A stretch of 64,000 nucleotides of DNA, from assembly GCA_965223305.1 (NCBI GenBank), contig CBDCWT010000011.1:62001-126000 (forward strand), in the 5' to 3' direction. The position numbers and the translations under genes were made by a program. The notes under the pieces were generated by a model. The model was not told the DNA's origin. It made no database searches and worked only from the letters and a program-made list of their open reading frames with translations. Of the stretch, positions 1 to 9,063 are shown piece after piece. Source of the DNA: CBDCWT01 sp965223305. GTDB taxonomy: Bacteria; Planctomycetota; Planctomycetia; Pirellulales; Pirellulaceae. Position 1 is the stretch's first letter; each line of letters begins with the position of its first letter.

Positions 1-829
1 GTACCTGACCAGCCAACCCCTCGGCCGCTAGGATCTCGTCGACTTGCGGCTTCGTCAGAGTCTCTTTGAACGCACTCGACAGCACGCTTCTGAGGAACTT
101 GCGGCGGTGAAAGAACATGGCGCGCACGAAACTGTGAAAGAACGCGCGGTCCGCAATCCGGCTCCTTTTTGCTTCATTCAGGCATACTTGCACGATTGCA
201 GAGTCTACCTTGGGGCGCGGCCAAAACACCGAAGGTGGCATCACTCGTACAGTACGAGTGTCGCACTGCGCTTGAATCCAGATACTCAGCGCACTGTACT
301 CCTTCGTGGAGGGTCGTGCCGAAATTCGATCGGCCAACTCCTTCTGAATCGTAACGGTCATGGACAGCGGAGTCACGGCGGTGGAGAGCAGATTGGAAAT
401 CACGGGAGTCGCAATGTTGTACGGCAAGTTGGCTACTAACTTGAACCGACGGCGGTCGTCGACAGCCAGCAGACGCTGTAGTTCATCAAGTAGGTTCAAT
501 TGCAGGTTGTTCTTGTTACGCAAAGCGTCTTGGTGCAACATTACGACATTGTCGAGGTCGACCAGCTCCTCTGCCGCGAGCTGGTAGAGATGTCCATCCA
601 ACTCGACTGTCACCACGGCGGCGACCTGAGGGGCCATGATTCCAGTCAAAGATCCTAAGCCCGTGCCGACCTCTAGGACGACGTCGCACGGCGCGAGCTC
701 GGCGGTATCGGCGAGCAAGCGAATGAGGTTCAAGTCGATCAGGAAGTTCTGCCCACGGCGTTTGTCGGGCGTCAGCCCCACCTCTTTGAAACGGTGAATC
801 AGATACGAGGCCGTTTGGCGGCTAGGCAT
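1..829 (-). CDS. ksgA: 16S rRNA (adenine1518/1519-N6)-dimethyltransferase, 3' end cut by window edge
   Basis: KsgA/RsmA uses S-adenosylmethionine to dimethylate two adjacent adenines near the 3' end of 16S rRNA late in 30S assembly. Translating the minus strand from the ATG at 829 gives 276 codons with no stop before the window edge. Visible marks are GQNFLID near residue 27, the SAM-binding VLEVGTGLGSLT near residue 50, and the family hallmark NLPYN near residue 138 with downstream pairing of PRPKVDSAI. Family members are about 265-290 residues, so only a short C-terminal tail is missing. The start is the first in-frame ATG and gives the usual short N-terminal lead before GQNFL. A 180-bp palindromic repeat lies 52 bases upstream. 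Identity is very likely; only the truncation limits it. Confidence 0.93.
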   Translation of the reverse strand, partial: MPSRQTASYLIHRFKEVGLTPDKRRGQNFLIDLNLIRLLADTAELAPCDVVLEVGTGLGSLTGIMAPQVAAVVTVELDGHLYQLAAEELVDLDNVVMLHQDALRNKNNLQLNLLDELQRLLAVDDRRRFKLVANLPYNIATPVISNLLSTAVTPLSMTVTIQKELADRISARPSTKEYSALSIWIQAQCDTRTVRVMPPSVFWPRPKVDSAIVQVCLNEAKRSRIADRAFFHSFVRAMFFHRRKFLRSVLSSAFKETLTKPQVDEILAAEGLAGQV

Positions 830-881
830 AAGTGTCGTTTGGTTGTTCGTGAAGAGAGAGTACGTAAGGGACAACTCGCTC

Positions 882-1061
882 TAGCCCGAATTATCCATGA
901 GCGATCTGCTGCGAGGTCGTAAGTCCATCCATGGCTTCGTCATGCTTCACAATTCTCCCTCGACGTATTGCTGCAATACGCCTGCGGAAGAACTGCTCGC
1001 CTTCCTTGCCACGAACGTACTTACAACCTCTCGCGACGATCTTCATGAGTAATCCGGGCTA
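882..1061. repeat. 180-bp palindromic interspersed repeat, copy 1 of 3
   Basis: The element begins TAGCCCGAATTATCCATGA and ends in the imperfect reverse complement, CATGAGTAATCCGGGCTA. Inner segments also pair: GCGAGGTCGTAAGT near the left arm with ACTTACAACCTCTCGC near the right. The centre of this copy is the perfect palindrome CGTATTGC-T-GCAATACG (963-979). The whole unit can therefore fold as one long hairpin. Copies at 19958 and 50429 are the same length and over 90 percent identical by eye. TA flanks at both ends suggest, by inference, a TA-targeting miniature transposable element. It lies between ksgA and ribE, which point the same way, and fills most of this intergenic gap. Confidence 0.88.
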
Positions 1062-1169
1062 ATGAGTCTTACAGCGAAAAGGAGGGAACGCAGGAAGGCC
1101 GGTGGGATGGTTTCTTAATACGAGATCCAGTGTTGCCCGGCTGGACGGTGCAGAGGGCTCGGCGGTTGG

Positions 1170-1763
1170 CTATCGATTTCCTTGCAACTGTTTTTCAACG
1201 TACTTAGCGAGTAGATCGGTCTCGAGATTCGCCTCGTCCCCGACCTGGAGATCCCCCAGCGTCGTTTGCTGCAGCGTATGTGGAATCAAGGCCACGCTAA
1301 ATCGCTCCGACTCGACTTCGACAAGTGTGAGGCTGACACCGTCCACCGCCACGGACCCTTTGCCCGCCATCTGGACCGCTAGTCGGGCAGGCATCTGGAA
1401 CCAGTAGGTCGACCAGTCTTGTTCGTCCGACCTCTCCACAAGTTGCCCGACAGCATCCACGTGCCCGGTCACGAAGTGTCCGCCCAGCCGGTCTCCCACT
1501 CGCAACGAACGCTCGATGTTAACCATCCCCCCCGCCACCAGTTTTCCCAGCGTGGTCCGCCGCAACGTCTCGGGTCCGGCTTCAAACTCAGCCGCCGTTG
1601 CTGTGCGTTGGACGACGGTCAAACAGCAACCATTGATGGCCACACTGTCACCGATTTGAAGTCCGTTGGCGTGGATTCCGAGGTTGACTACTAGTCGCTT
1701 TCCCGGTGGCTGGTTCAATACCAAGTCGACGGGACAGTGTGCCTCGACGATTCCTGTAAACAT
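1170..1763 (-). CDS. ribE: riboflavin synthase, alpha subunit
   Basis: Riboflavin synthase dismutates two molecules of 6,7-dimethyl-8-ribityllumazine to riboflavin plus the pyrimidinedione precursor, the last step of riboflavin synthesis in the cytosol. The 197-residue protein starts with the diagnostic MFTGIVE. It contains two homologous lumazine-binding barrels of about 95 residues each; the first carries NGCCLTVV and the second VDGVSLTLVEVE. Length matches the family (about 200-220). The gene stands alone on the minus strand, with ksgA downstream beyond the repeat at 882-1061 and enolase divergent upstream. No FMN riboswitch-like fold was recognised in the 226 bases upstream. The symbol follows Bacillus usage; Escherichia coli calls it ribC. 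Confidence 0.95.
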   Translation of the reverse strand: MFTGIVEAHCPVDLVLNQPPGKRLVVNLGIHANGLQIGDSVAINGCCLTVVQRTATAAEFEAGPETLRRTTLGKLVAGGMVNIERSLRVGDRLGGHFVTGHVDAVGQLVERSDEQDWSTYWFQMPARLAVQMAGKGSVAVDGVSLTLVEVESERFSVALIPHTLQQTTLGDLQVGDEANLETDLLAKYVEKQLQGNR

Positions 1764-1989
1764 GGCGCAACTCTCCTCACCCCGCCCGTCTAGCGGTGGC
1801 GACCAGCACCCCCCGGATAGCCAATCTGTCTTTCTTCAGGCAAAATGATCCTCATGCATTCTATCGCAGAAAGAGTCGAGACGTTAGGCATCGCGTTGCG
1901 ACGTCGAGCACTATACGACCAGCCCGACGCATGAGCGAGAGCCCGACTTATCAGAAATCCGAAGACAACTAGCCTCGAAAGTCCAGAAC

Positions 1990-3273
1990 ATGAGTTTGAT
2001 TGCAGCAATTCACGGTCGGCAGATACTCGACAGTCGCGGAAATCCAACGGTCGAAGTCGAGGTTTCCTTAGGGGACGGGTCATTTGGCCGAGCGGCCGTG
2101 CCAAGCGGAGCCAGTACGGGCGCCCATGAAGCCTGGGAACTTAGGGATGGCGACAAAGATCAGTTCCTGGGAAAGGGAGTCACGAAGGCTGTTGACAACA
2201 TCAATACAGTTATATCCGAGGCGATGATTGGCTGGGACGGACTCGATCAGATTGGTGCCGATCAACGGATGATCGAGCTGGACGGTACGCACAACAAGAA
2301 GAAGCTGGGTGCCAACGCGATTCTAGGTGTGTCGTTAGCGCTGGCCAAAGCCGCAGCGCAGTACACCCAGCAGCCACTCTATAGGTACCTTGGTGGAGCG
2401 GGTGCGAATGTGCTCCCGGCCCCGATGATGAACATCCTGAACGGCGGTGAGCACGCAGATAACTCAGTCGACGTGCAGGAGTTCATGGTCATGCCGCTAG
2501 GATTTGAGCGGTTTCGCGACGCTCTACGCTGCGGCTGTGAGGTCTTTCATCAGCTAAAGGCAGTGCTGAAGAGCAAAGGGCTCAATACGGCTGTCGGAGA
2601 CGAAGGTGGATTCGCCCCCGACCTGGGTAGTAACCGTGAGGCGCTAGATCTAATCATGCAAGCAATCGAGAAGGCCGGTTACCGGCCGGGTGACCAGGTG
2701 CGGATTGCCCTCGATGTCGCTGCAACAGAGCTCTACGACGCTGGCAAAGATGTTTACGCGATCGACGGTAAGCAGATCGATTCGGCCGGCATGGTCCAGT
2801 TTCTGGCGGACTGGGCGGAAAACTATCCAATATGCTCGATCGAAGATGGTTGTAGCGAAGATGATTGGCAGGGTTGGAAGGCGCTGACCGAGAGGATCGG
2901 CGATCGAGTTCAGCTCGTCGGAGATGACCTCTTTGTTACCAATACCGAGCGACTACAACGTGGTATCAACGAGGGAATTGCAAACAGCATACTGATTAAG
3001 GTGAATCAAATCGGCACGCTGACTGAAACGATCGAGGCAATTCACCTCGCCCAGCGCAACGACTACACAAGTGTGACAAGTCACCGCAGCGGAGAGACCG
3101 AGGATTCCACGATCGCAGATCTGGCGGTGGCGTTGGGAACCGGGCAAATCAAGACAGGTTCGGCTTCACGAAGCGACCGAATGGCGAAATACAACCAGCT
3201 GCTGCGGATCGAAGAGGAACTCGACAGCGGAGCAGTCTACGGAGGGCTGCTGATGCTGACCACCAAAACCTAG
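1990..3273 (+). CDS. eno: enolase (phosphopyruvate hydratase)
   Basis: Enolase converts 2-phosphoglycerate to phosphoenolpyruvate in glycolysis and needs magnesium. The 427-residue product has the full family signature: SRGNPTVEVEV near residue 14, GASTGAHEAWELRD near 37, MNILNGGEHADN near 143, GDEGGFAPDL near 205, the metal-binding SIEDG near 285 and GDDLFVTN near 311, the catalytic lysine region ILIKVNQIGT near 336, and SHRSGETEDSTIADLAVA near 367. Length is normal (about 425-435). The ATG at 1990 opens directly on the conserved Ile-Ala-Ile-His-Gly-Arg N-terminus. The two small membrane-protein genes downstream are 230 bases away and probably not strictly co-transcribed. Confidence 0.98.
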   Translation: MSLIAAIHGRQILDSRGNPTVEVEVSLGDGSFGRAAVPSGASTGAHEAWELRDGDKDQFLGKGVTKAVDNINTVISEAMIGWDGLDQIGADQRMIELDGTHNKKKLGANAILGVSLALAKAAAQYTQQPLYRYLGGAGANVLPAPMMNILNGGEHADNSVDVQEFMVMPLGFERFRDALRCGCEVFHQLKAVLKSKGLNTAVGDEGGFAPDLGSNREALDLIMQAIEKAGYRPGDQVRIALDVAATELYDAGKDVYAIDGKQIDSAGMVQFLADWAENYPICSIEDGCSEDDWQGWKALTERIGDRVQLVGDDLFVTNTERLQRGINEGIANSILIKVNQIGTLTETIEAIHLAQRNDYTSVTSHRSGETEDSTIADLAVALGTGQIKTGSASRSDRMAKYNQLLRIEEELDSGAVYGGLLMLTTKT

Positions 3274-3350
3274 ATTTGGCACTAGTAGTGCGTCCAGCTC
3301 GATTGGGGCAGTTGTCGAAGTGGCCCAGACTTTGGGTTTTTCTACGGCGC

Positions 3351-3376
3351 GTCCAAACTCTGGCGAGTCCGGCTAC
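3351..3376 (+). repeat. short interspersed repeat (about 25 bp), copy A
   Basis: The segment CCAAACTCTGGCGAG followed by TCCGGCTAC recurs with one or two changes at 23157-23181 on the same strand and at 18975-18999 as its reverse complement. All three copies are intergenic. No coding role is visible. Confidence 0.6.
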
Positions 3377-3502
3377 CCACGAATTGGACTTTGCCACTCC
3401 ACTAGGCTTTGTCTCAAAGTAGGAAGCGCGCTCCGTCATGCTGTCTGCTATTTGAGGATAAGCCTGATAGTTACGGCACACGGAGTGTGCCTACTACCTT
3501 GC

Positions 3503-3814
3503 ATGAACCATCCCTCCGTTACCGATTCCGTTTGGTACTGGGTGCAGCTGTTTTGTATCGGTGGCGTTGCGGCCCTTGTCTTGATGGAGCCAAAATTTGC
3601 GCCCCGACAGGCGCAAATCGAGCTCAAATCTTTGGGGCGGCAACGCGCCGCGCAACACATGTCGGGCCAATCGCCAGAAGAACAACTCGCCGTGCCTCAA
3701 ACGACAGCGATCACGCTGTGGCCGCTTTACGCCGTCCTGGGAATACTCATCTGTATCGCTTGGCTGAATTTGTGGCGAGGTCGTTTGAGACGATCCAAGC
3801 CCCCGGAGAGCTGA
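3503..3814 (+). CDS. small membrane protein, two transmembrane segments
   Basis: I do not recognise a named family. The ATG at 3503 gives 103 residues beginning MNHPSVTDSVWYW. Two hydrophobic segments are visible, about residues 9-28 (WVQLFCIGGVAALVLM) and 72-94 (TLWPLYAVLGILICIAWLNL). Between them lies a polar stretch rich in Gln, Arg and Lys, and the tail is basic. An in-frame extension to 3320 exists but would place long low-information sequence before the first helix, so the shorter start is preferred. Its stop is five bases before the next gene, which also encodes an N-terminally anchored protein, so the two are probably co-transcribed and may act together at the membrane. Confidence 0.6.
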   Translation: MNHPSVTDSVWYWVQLFCIGGVAALVLMEPKFAPRQAQIELKSLGRQRAAQHMSGQSPEEQLAVPQTTAITLWPLYAVLGILICIAWLNLWRGRLRRSKPPES

Positions 3815-3818
3815 TTCG

Positions 3819-4385
3819 ATGAGCGTCTTCGAGTCTCCTTTGCTGATCGCAGTTGCGGGTGCCGCTACGGCTGCCGTGATTGGCTTCTTCTGGCTGCAGA
3901 CCGGTCGCAGGTCCCTGATCTACTTGCTGGTGCTTTGTTTGATTCTCACTGCTGGCCTACTGGCGTTGGAACGGTTCATTGAGACCGAGCGGGAACAAAT
4001 CAAGTCCACGTTGCACCAGGTCGCGCAGCTCGTGGAACAGAACCAGCTGGCGGCCGCTCTTGAGTATGTTCATTCGTCGCGTAGTGACATTCGTAGCCGT
4101 GCCGAACATCGGTTGGCCGGCCTGGTCTTCGAGCGAGTCAGTATCAAACGGAACTTGAAGATCATGCTGACACGTGAGACCGAACCGAAACGTGCCACCG
4201 CGACGTTTAACGCCGTGGCGGTGCTGAGAGAAGGTACAGGCATCATCGACGGACGCCCCATCCCTCGGTTCGTCAAAGTGGAGATGGAGAAGGAGGAGGG
4301 GCGTTGGCGCGTTGTCGACTACGTCGATCGTGAACCGATTGCCGGATTTCAGAACAAGGACGCTCAAGACTGGCTGAGCAAATAG
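3819..4385 (+). CDS. hypothetical membrane-anchored protein
   Basis: The 188-residue product has two N-terminal hydrophobic segments, about residues 7-25 and 32-50 (LIYLLVLCLILTAGLLAL). A helical stretch with many Glu and Gln (residues 53-100) follows, then a compact C-terminal domain. The C-terminal part, with strands such as KIMLTRETEP, ATATFNAVAVLR and KVEMEKEEGRWRVVDY, resembles the cone-shaped SnoaL/NTF2-like fold in pattern, but this is inference. A soluble domain held at the membrane is the safest description. The gene follows the preceding membrane-protein gene by four bases and ends 15 bases from the convergent esterase gene. No catalytic motif was found. Confidence 0.7.
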   Translation: MSVFESPLLIAVAGAATAAVIGFFWLQTGRRSLIYLLVLCLILTAGLLALERFIETEREQIKSTLHQVAQLVEQNQLAAALEYVHSSRSDIRSRAEHRLAGLVFERVSIKRNLKIMLTRETEPKRATATFNAVAVLREGTGIIDGRPIPRFVKVEMEKEEGRWRVVDYVDREPIAGFQNKDAQDWLSK

Positions 4386-4400
4386 GTGAAAGCGTGTAGG

Positions 4401-5609
4401 CTATTGCGATCGACTCAGTTCGATCGCGATCGAGTTCTTCTCGGAGACGATTTCGCAAGATAGCTCGCCGCGGTCTAATCGTTGCGCGGTTTCAATCGTC
4501 GGGCTCGACGTGACCGCCCCGAGATCGCGAAGCTCAATGCGACACATGCCAACGGTCGCACCCCTCGTAGCGGGAATCGTGAAGTTGCCTTTCGCAACCA
4601 TGGCAAAGGCGATCGGATCTTTGTCGCTACGAGGCACAAAAGTAACCATCCCCCAGCGCAGCGGCTGGCCATCGATGTGGACAGTCCCTTCGACTGCCGC
4701 CCGCTGAGCAGCAGAGAGAAACCCGGACGTCCTCAGCCAGTCCGCGAGCCGATCCTTCCAGCTCGTTCCCACCGGATCACCCTCCGCCAACCCTACGCCG
4801 TGCGGACCGAACTGATAGATATGCAACTCCGCCGGAACTCCCGCGCGAACACAGGCGGTGTAGAACTTGAGGCTGTTTTGCACCGGCACCGCTGAATCCT
4901 CGCCGGTGTGAAATAGGAAAGCCGGAGGCGTTTCACTCGTCACTTGTTTTTCGTTTGAGAGTAGCTCGACCAGTTCTGGATCTGGGGCTTCACCTAAGAG
5001 ATTCTTGCGCGAGCCCCCGTGCGTTGTATCGTCTTGGAAGCTGATCACTGGGTAACCGAGGACGACGAAGTCCGGCCGGCAGCTAGCCCTGGCGACTGGA
5101 TCAGTGCTGCTGGCATCGCCGTCGTCAAAATGGGTGGCGGCGGTCGCAGCGAGATGCCCGCCTGCCGAGAAACCCATGATTCCGATTCGATCGGCAGCAA
5201 CCCCGTACTCGTCCGCATTGCTCCGCACATGCCGCAACGCGCGCTGCGCGTCCTGCAGGGGAATCGGGTGACGGTAGCGAGGGCCTAGACGGTACTTCAG
5301 TACAAAGGCGGTGACTCCAATGGTGTTTAGCCAGCGAGCCACTTGTTGACCTTCATGGTCGCTGGCCAAGACCTGGTAGCCACCTCCGGGGCACACGACG
5401 ATCCCGGCACCAGTCGCCCGATCTGCAGGGGAACGATAGACCCGTAGCTGAGGCGTGTCTTCGTCAGCTTCACCTTTTGCGCCGGGAGCACCGTTGGGCC
5501 AAAGCGCAATCGGCGCCGGGCCAGCGGCGGCAGCCTGGCAAGAGAACACGAAGAAGAGGATCAGCCCCATGAACGTTGACCCAGTGACCCACTCTCTTAT
5601 TCGTTGCAT
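4401..5609 (-). CDS. secreted alpha/beta-hydrolase (BD-FAE-like esterase) with C-terminal accessory domain
   Basis: This is a predicted secreted esterase, probably acting on acylated polysaccharide or small esters. The 402-residue protein has a signal peptide (residues 1-28, hydrophobic core MGLILFFVFSCQAAAA). It then has the fold's landmarks: oxyanion region CPGGGY near 73, nucleophile elbow GFSAGG near 145, an acidic HTGED near 235, and a His in FGPHGV near 268. These give Ser, Asp and His in the expected order. Residues about 300-400, starting GTVHIDGQPLRWGMVTFVP, resemble the small beta-sandwich carboxypeptidase-regulatory-like extension seen in planctomycete secreted proteins. An AAAGG-type ribosome site lies eight bases before the ATG at 5609. 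Substrate is unknown. Confidence 0.85.
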   Translation of the reverse strand: MQRIREWVTGSTFMGLILFFVFSCQAAAAGPAPIALWPNGAPGAKGEADEDTPQLRVYRSPADRATGAGIVVCPGGGYQVLASDHEGQQVARWLNTIGVTAFVLKYRLGPRYRHPIPLQDAQRALRHVRSNADEYGVAADRIGIMGFSAGGHLAATAATHFDDGDASSTDPVARASCRPDFVVLGYPVISFQDDTTHGGSRKNLLGEAPDPELVELLSNEKQVTSETPPAFLFHTGEDSAVPVQNSLKFYTACVRAGVPAELHIYQFGPHGVGLAEGDPVGTSWKDRLADWLRTSGFLSAAQRAAVEGTVHIDGQPLRWGMVTFVPRSDKDPIAFAMVAKGNFTIPATRGATVGMCRIELRDLGAVTSSPTIETAQRLDRGELSCEIVSEKNSIAIELSRSQ

Positions 5610-5948
5610 GGTAGTCGCCTTTCAGCTGAAATGTGTCAAGGCTGCGTCCGGCGGGCGAGTAACGGCGTTCGTCGGATCGCGGGTGATTCGGCTCGTTCTT
5701 TGCCCGGCTGCGTGGCAGAGCACGAAGATTGCCGAGCCAGGACGTTGGCAAAAAACGCCGCTACACGATCATGAACGCTGATGAACAATCCCTCCAAAGA
5801 CTAAGTTATCTGATGCTACCACTTGTTGAGAGCAGTAACAAATCGCCAGAATAGGCAATGCGCGCAACCTGGTAGCCGCCACGTTGCTCTATAGTTTGCC
5901 ATGCATGGCTTGTCGTCACACGGCCCTTCGGTGAAAGGTTCTTAGTCG
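5610..5948. other. intergenic region between divergent esterase and PQQ-propeller genes
   Basis: This 339-base gap separates two divergent genes and must hold both promoters. I found no convincing -35/-10 pair, hairpin with T-tract, RNA gene or reading frame with a plausible protein. Confidence 0.5.
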
Positions 5949-8627
5949 ATGAGATTACCAAAACACAGCGTCGACCTTTGGCCAACACTGGCGTCACTCA
6001 CACTGGCACTGGCTGGATGGACAGCGCTGACCACCTCGCTCGCGGCGGAAGATTGGCCACAGCTACAGGGCAACCCTCTACGTTCGGGGAACGCCCCACA
6101 GGTCTCCCTGCAGATGCCTATCGGCTTAATCGCTGCCATCCCGGCCACGGACGCAATCTTGGCCTCACCCGTCGTGAGCGACGGAAAGGTGTTCCTTGTG
6201 GACAGCTCTGGCATGGTCTTGGCGATCGACACGCAAACGCAGCAGGAGGTGTGGAGATACAAGACAAAAGGTGGGCCGGGCAATTGCAACAACGTGGCGG
6301 CTCCGGCCGTCGCCGGCAACTTCGTCCACGTCGGCACGATGGCTGGGTACTACTATGTCCTTGATCGGGATAGTGGAAAGTTGATCCGCGAGATCGACTG
6401 CCACGAACCTGTGTTTGCCGCTCCGGTCGTGGGACAAGATCGAGTCTACTTTGCCACGCTGGGCGCTCGAGTCTTCGCTGTCGAACCGGATGGTGAAGTT
6501 GCTTGGACTTGGGACTTCGTAAAAGAAGTGGTCGGGTTCGACGGTGATCGATGGAAGGGTGAAGACTGGTTGGCTTTTCGAGGAGACCGGGTTACCTGGC
6601 GCGACCACTTTGTTTGTTCCCGCGAGATCTGCCTTGTCGGCAAAACCGTGGTAATGCCGGCCGGCGGACGAACGGTATTCCTGGATGACACCGGCGCGAA
6701 GCCAAAGCTGCGCACCGTGGGCGAGATTCCTGAGTATGTCGGCAACGAGTTTCCCGCCACGTTCGGCCAAAGCGCTGATGAAAATGGCAACGTCTACGTG
6801 CAGTGGCACCGTCGCGACAACGCCGGCCGGGTCGAGGTCATGCGGTTGGTCGGCGACACGGTGGAAACTCGCGTCGTGCCGGGAACCGAGACCTCGATCG
6901 ACCAGCACGGACTGCTTAGCTTCTGTTCGGTCAGCGTGCGCGACGATGAAGTCTACCGCGTGCGTCCAGAACAGGGGCGCGGTCTCTGCCGTCACACACC
7001 GCGACAGGAGCAGCCGGAGGTGCTCTGCGAAACTGGTTCTGTTTGTGCTCCCGTTCTGACTCGAGACCACGCCATCTACGGCGGGTTAGATGGCCGACTC
7101 TATTTTGTTCCCTTGGCTGGAGGAGAACCTGTTTCATTTGCGACGGCGTTCGATGCTCCCATTACGGCGGCCGTGGCGGTGGCGGACGGACACGTCTACG
7201 CTGGTTGCGAAGACGGCTATCTCTATATCTTTGGTCCAGGAGGCAACGCTCCGCTACCAGACCGCGATCTGGAAGTATGGAAACTCCGCAGCCCGCTGGC
7301 AGGTCCTTGGGCTGGAGCCGAGTTTGACTGGTACACGAACTACGGCGACTTCAGCGGCACAAATGCCAACGACCAGGGGCTTCAACCGCCGCTGCGAATG
7401 CGTTGGGCCCGCCGGCTTGAAGGGACTGTCAAACATCTGCCTGTGTGCGGCGGTGGGCGGCTCTATATGCACACCGCGGAGGGACAGGTAGTTGCGGTCG
7501 AGCAGGATACCGGTCGCTTGTTGTGGAGAAGGTACTGGCCAGACGTCTATCTGTCGTTTACCTCGCCACTGTACATCGCGGGCAAGTTGATCGTGCCTCA
7601 GGCGGGAATCAAACAGTCGCGCATGCGATGCCTCGACGCCGCCACCGGAAAACTCTTGTGGGAGGCGCCGTTTACCGGCTCGCCGAGCTGGAGTCGGCAG
7701 TTCCCGCCCGTTGTCGACGATAACGTGGTGATCTACGCGTCGGGTTCAGGTGAGTATGCAGCACAAGGGACAGAAAAACCGTTTACATTTCGTGGATCGC
7801 CCGTTCGGCGAGGCGGCCGCGAAGTCATGAGCTGGATCTACTCGAACGACAACCCGTATTACCCGAGAGATCACTCACCGCGTGTCTGGGCCTGGGATGC
7901 GAGCACAGGAGAGCTTCTCTGGGAAAAGGACTTTTCGGAATATGGCCGGGGCGGGAACGACTGTGGAATCTGTCTGCTCGATGGGAGACTCTTCTACTCT
8001 GTCTTCTTCGGTTATGCAGCCAGCCAGCGGAAACGGCGTGGGTTGCCGGAGAAGAACAATGGTCTGACGGTCTGCCTGGATCCCAAGACGGGTGACGTTA
8101 TTTGGTCGACGACCGACTACTACGTTACATCGAAGTGCACATTGAGTGCTCGTGACGGAAGGATCTATATTGGCGGATTCAATCGGGCGAGAGAAGGAAC
8201 CGATGATCGCTTCGTTTGGTGCCTGCGTGCAGAAGACGGTTCCCTGGCATGGAAGTCCGATGCAGTGACATCCGCGTTGAATGTGGTCACTGTCGGCGAA
8301 CGTTTTGTTTTCTCCAACGCATTGCGAGGTAAGGGAAACGTCTTCGACCGGGCGACTGGTAAAGTGGTTGGCAGCGTCGGCCACAACTACGCCTGTTGCC
8401 GATTTACCCTATCGGAGCCGTATGTCCTGGGAGCGAACATGGACATGATTGACCTATCATCCAATGGCAAACTCGTTTCCACGGGACCGGCAATCGACTC
8501 GCGCGAATGTCTGGGAGCGGTCGTTTCCAACGGTCGTATTTTCTATATGTCTCAGGCTAGTGGTTTCGTCGTTTCTCAAACCTACGGCGCGGCGTCCCAA
8601 GACTTGCCCGCGGTATGGGAACGCTGA
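5949..8627 (+). CDS. large PQQ-like beta-propeller repeat protein, secreted
   Basis: The 892-residue protein begins with a probable signal peptide (LASLTLALAGWTALTTSLAA, cut near residue 34) and then opens with DWPQLQGNPLRSG, the usual start of planctomycete PQQ-like propellers. Blade motifs of the type GKVFLVDSSGMVLAIDTQTQ-x-EVWRYK recur along the chain, for example GRLYMHTAEGQVVAVEQDTG, RMRCLDAATGKLLWE, RVWAWDASTGELLWEKD and LTVCLDPKTGDVIWST. The length suggests two propellers or one propeller with large insertions. No haem-binding CxxCH or quinoprotein dehydrogenase cofactor residues were identified, so binding, scaffolding or oxidoreductase roles all remain possible. A second, shorter propeller gene follows at 9064 in the same direction. 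Confidence 0.85.
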   Translation: MRLPKHSVDLWPTLASLTLALAGWTALTTSLAAEDWPQLQGNPLRSGNAPQVSLQMPIGLIAAIPATDAILASPVVSDGKVFLVDSSGMVLAIDTQTQQEVWRYKTKGGPGNCNNVAAPAVAGNFVHVGTMAGYYYVLDRDSGKLIREIDCHEPVFAAPVVGQDRVYFATLGARVFAVEPDGEVAWTWDFVKEVVGFDGDRWKGEDWLAFRGDRVTWRDHFVCSREICLVGKTVVMPAGGRTVFLDDTGAKPKLRTVGEIPEYVGNEFPATFGQSADENGNVYVQWHRRDNAGRVEVMRLVGDTVETRVVPGTETSIDQHGLLSFCSVSVRDDEVYRVRPEQGRGLCRHTPRQEQPEVLCETGSVCAPVLTRDHAIYGGLDGRLYFVPLAGGEPVSFATAFDAPITAAVAVADGHVYAGCEDGYLYIFGPGGNAPLPDRDLEVWKLRSPLAGPWAGAEFDWYTNYGDFSGTNANDQGLQPPLRMRWARRLEGTVKHLPVCGGGRLYMHTAEGQVVAVEQDTGRLLWRRYWPDVYLSFTSPLYIAGKLIVPQAGIKQSRMRCLDAATGKLLWEAPFTGSPSWSRQFPPVVDDNVVIYASGSGEYAAQGTEKPFTFRGSPVRRGGREVMSWIYSNDNPYYPRDHSPRVWAWDASTGELLWEKDFSEYGRGGNDCGICLLDGRLFYSVFFGYAASQRKRRGLPEKNNGLTVCLDPKTGDVIWSTTDYYVTSKCTLSARDGRIYIGGFNRAREGTDDRFVWCLRAEDGSLAWKSDAVTSALNVVTVGERFVFSNALRGKGNVFDRATGKVVGSVGHNYACCRFTLSEPYVLGANMDMIDLSSNGKLVSTGPAIDSRECLGAVVSNGRIFYMSQASGFVVSQTYGAASQDLPAVWER

Positions 8628-9063
8628 GCCCGAGTGCAGACCAAGCACCTGTGCAGCCCTTCCCCAGCAGGAAAAAAAGTAGGCCGAAACAAGCGGCGCC
8701 AGACGGCATCCGTAAGCGTACGACTCTCCGCCGCGCCGTTCCGGCAGCATGCTGACCCTCGGCATCGAAGGAATTGCCCTGCTGACGCCGCCGTAGCGGG
8801 GTGGTCACACGGGGTGAGCAAGTCAGAACCTCTCCCGCCGCTGGTTCCGGCCTCGTGCTTTCGCAGTGCGTGGAGACTGAAGCTCACCCGTTGCCTTCCC
8901 CGCGCTGGTTCCTTCCAGCACCACAAGCCGATCGCAAACCGCAAGCTGCACTCGCTCACGGGCGGCCGATCGGGCAAGCTTGTGGACCATCTGGTGTTGT
9001 GCCAGAATGTCAGCTCGGCGACGCGCTGTCTTTCCAACCGCAGAATCGAATCGGGAAGTTTTC
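8628..9063. other. intergenic region between two PQQ-propeller genes
   Basis: This 436-base gap holds no reading frame with recognisable protein features; the long frames crossing it are compositional. I see no RNA gene, repeat or clear terminator. It may carry the promoter of the gene at 9064. Confidence 0.45.

Noticed and set aside
1764..1989. FMN riboswitch in front of the riboflavin synthase gene
   Set aside because: I could not find the conserved paired elements of the FMN aptamer on the minus strand in this gap.
6165..7070. A 301-codon minus-strand frame inside the large propeller gene
   Set aside because: The plus strand is a convincing secreted beta-propeller; the opposite frame has no family features.
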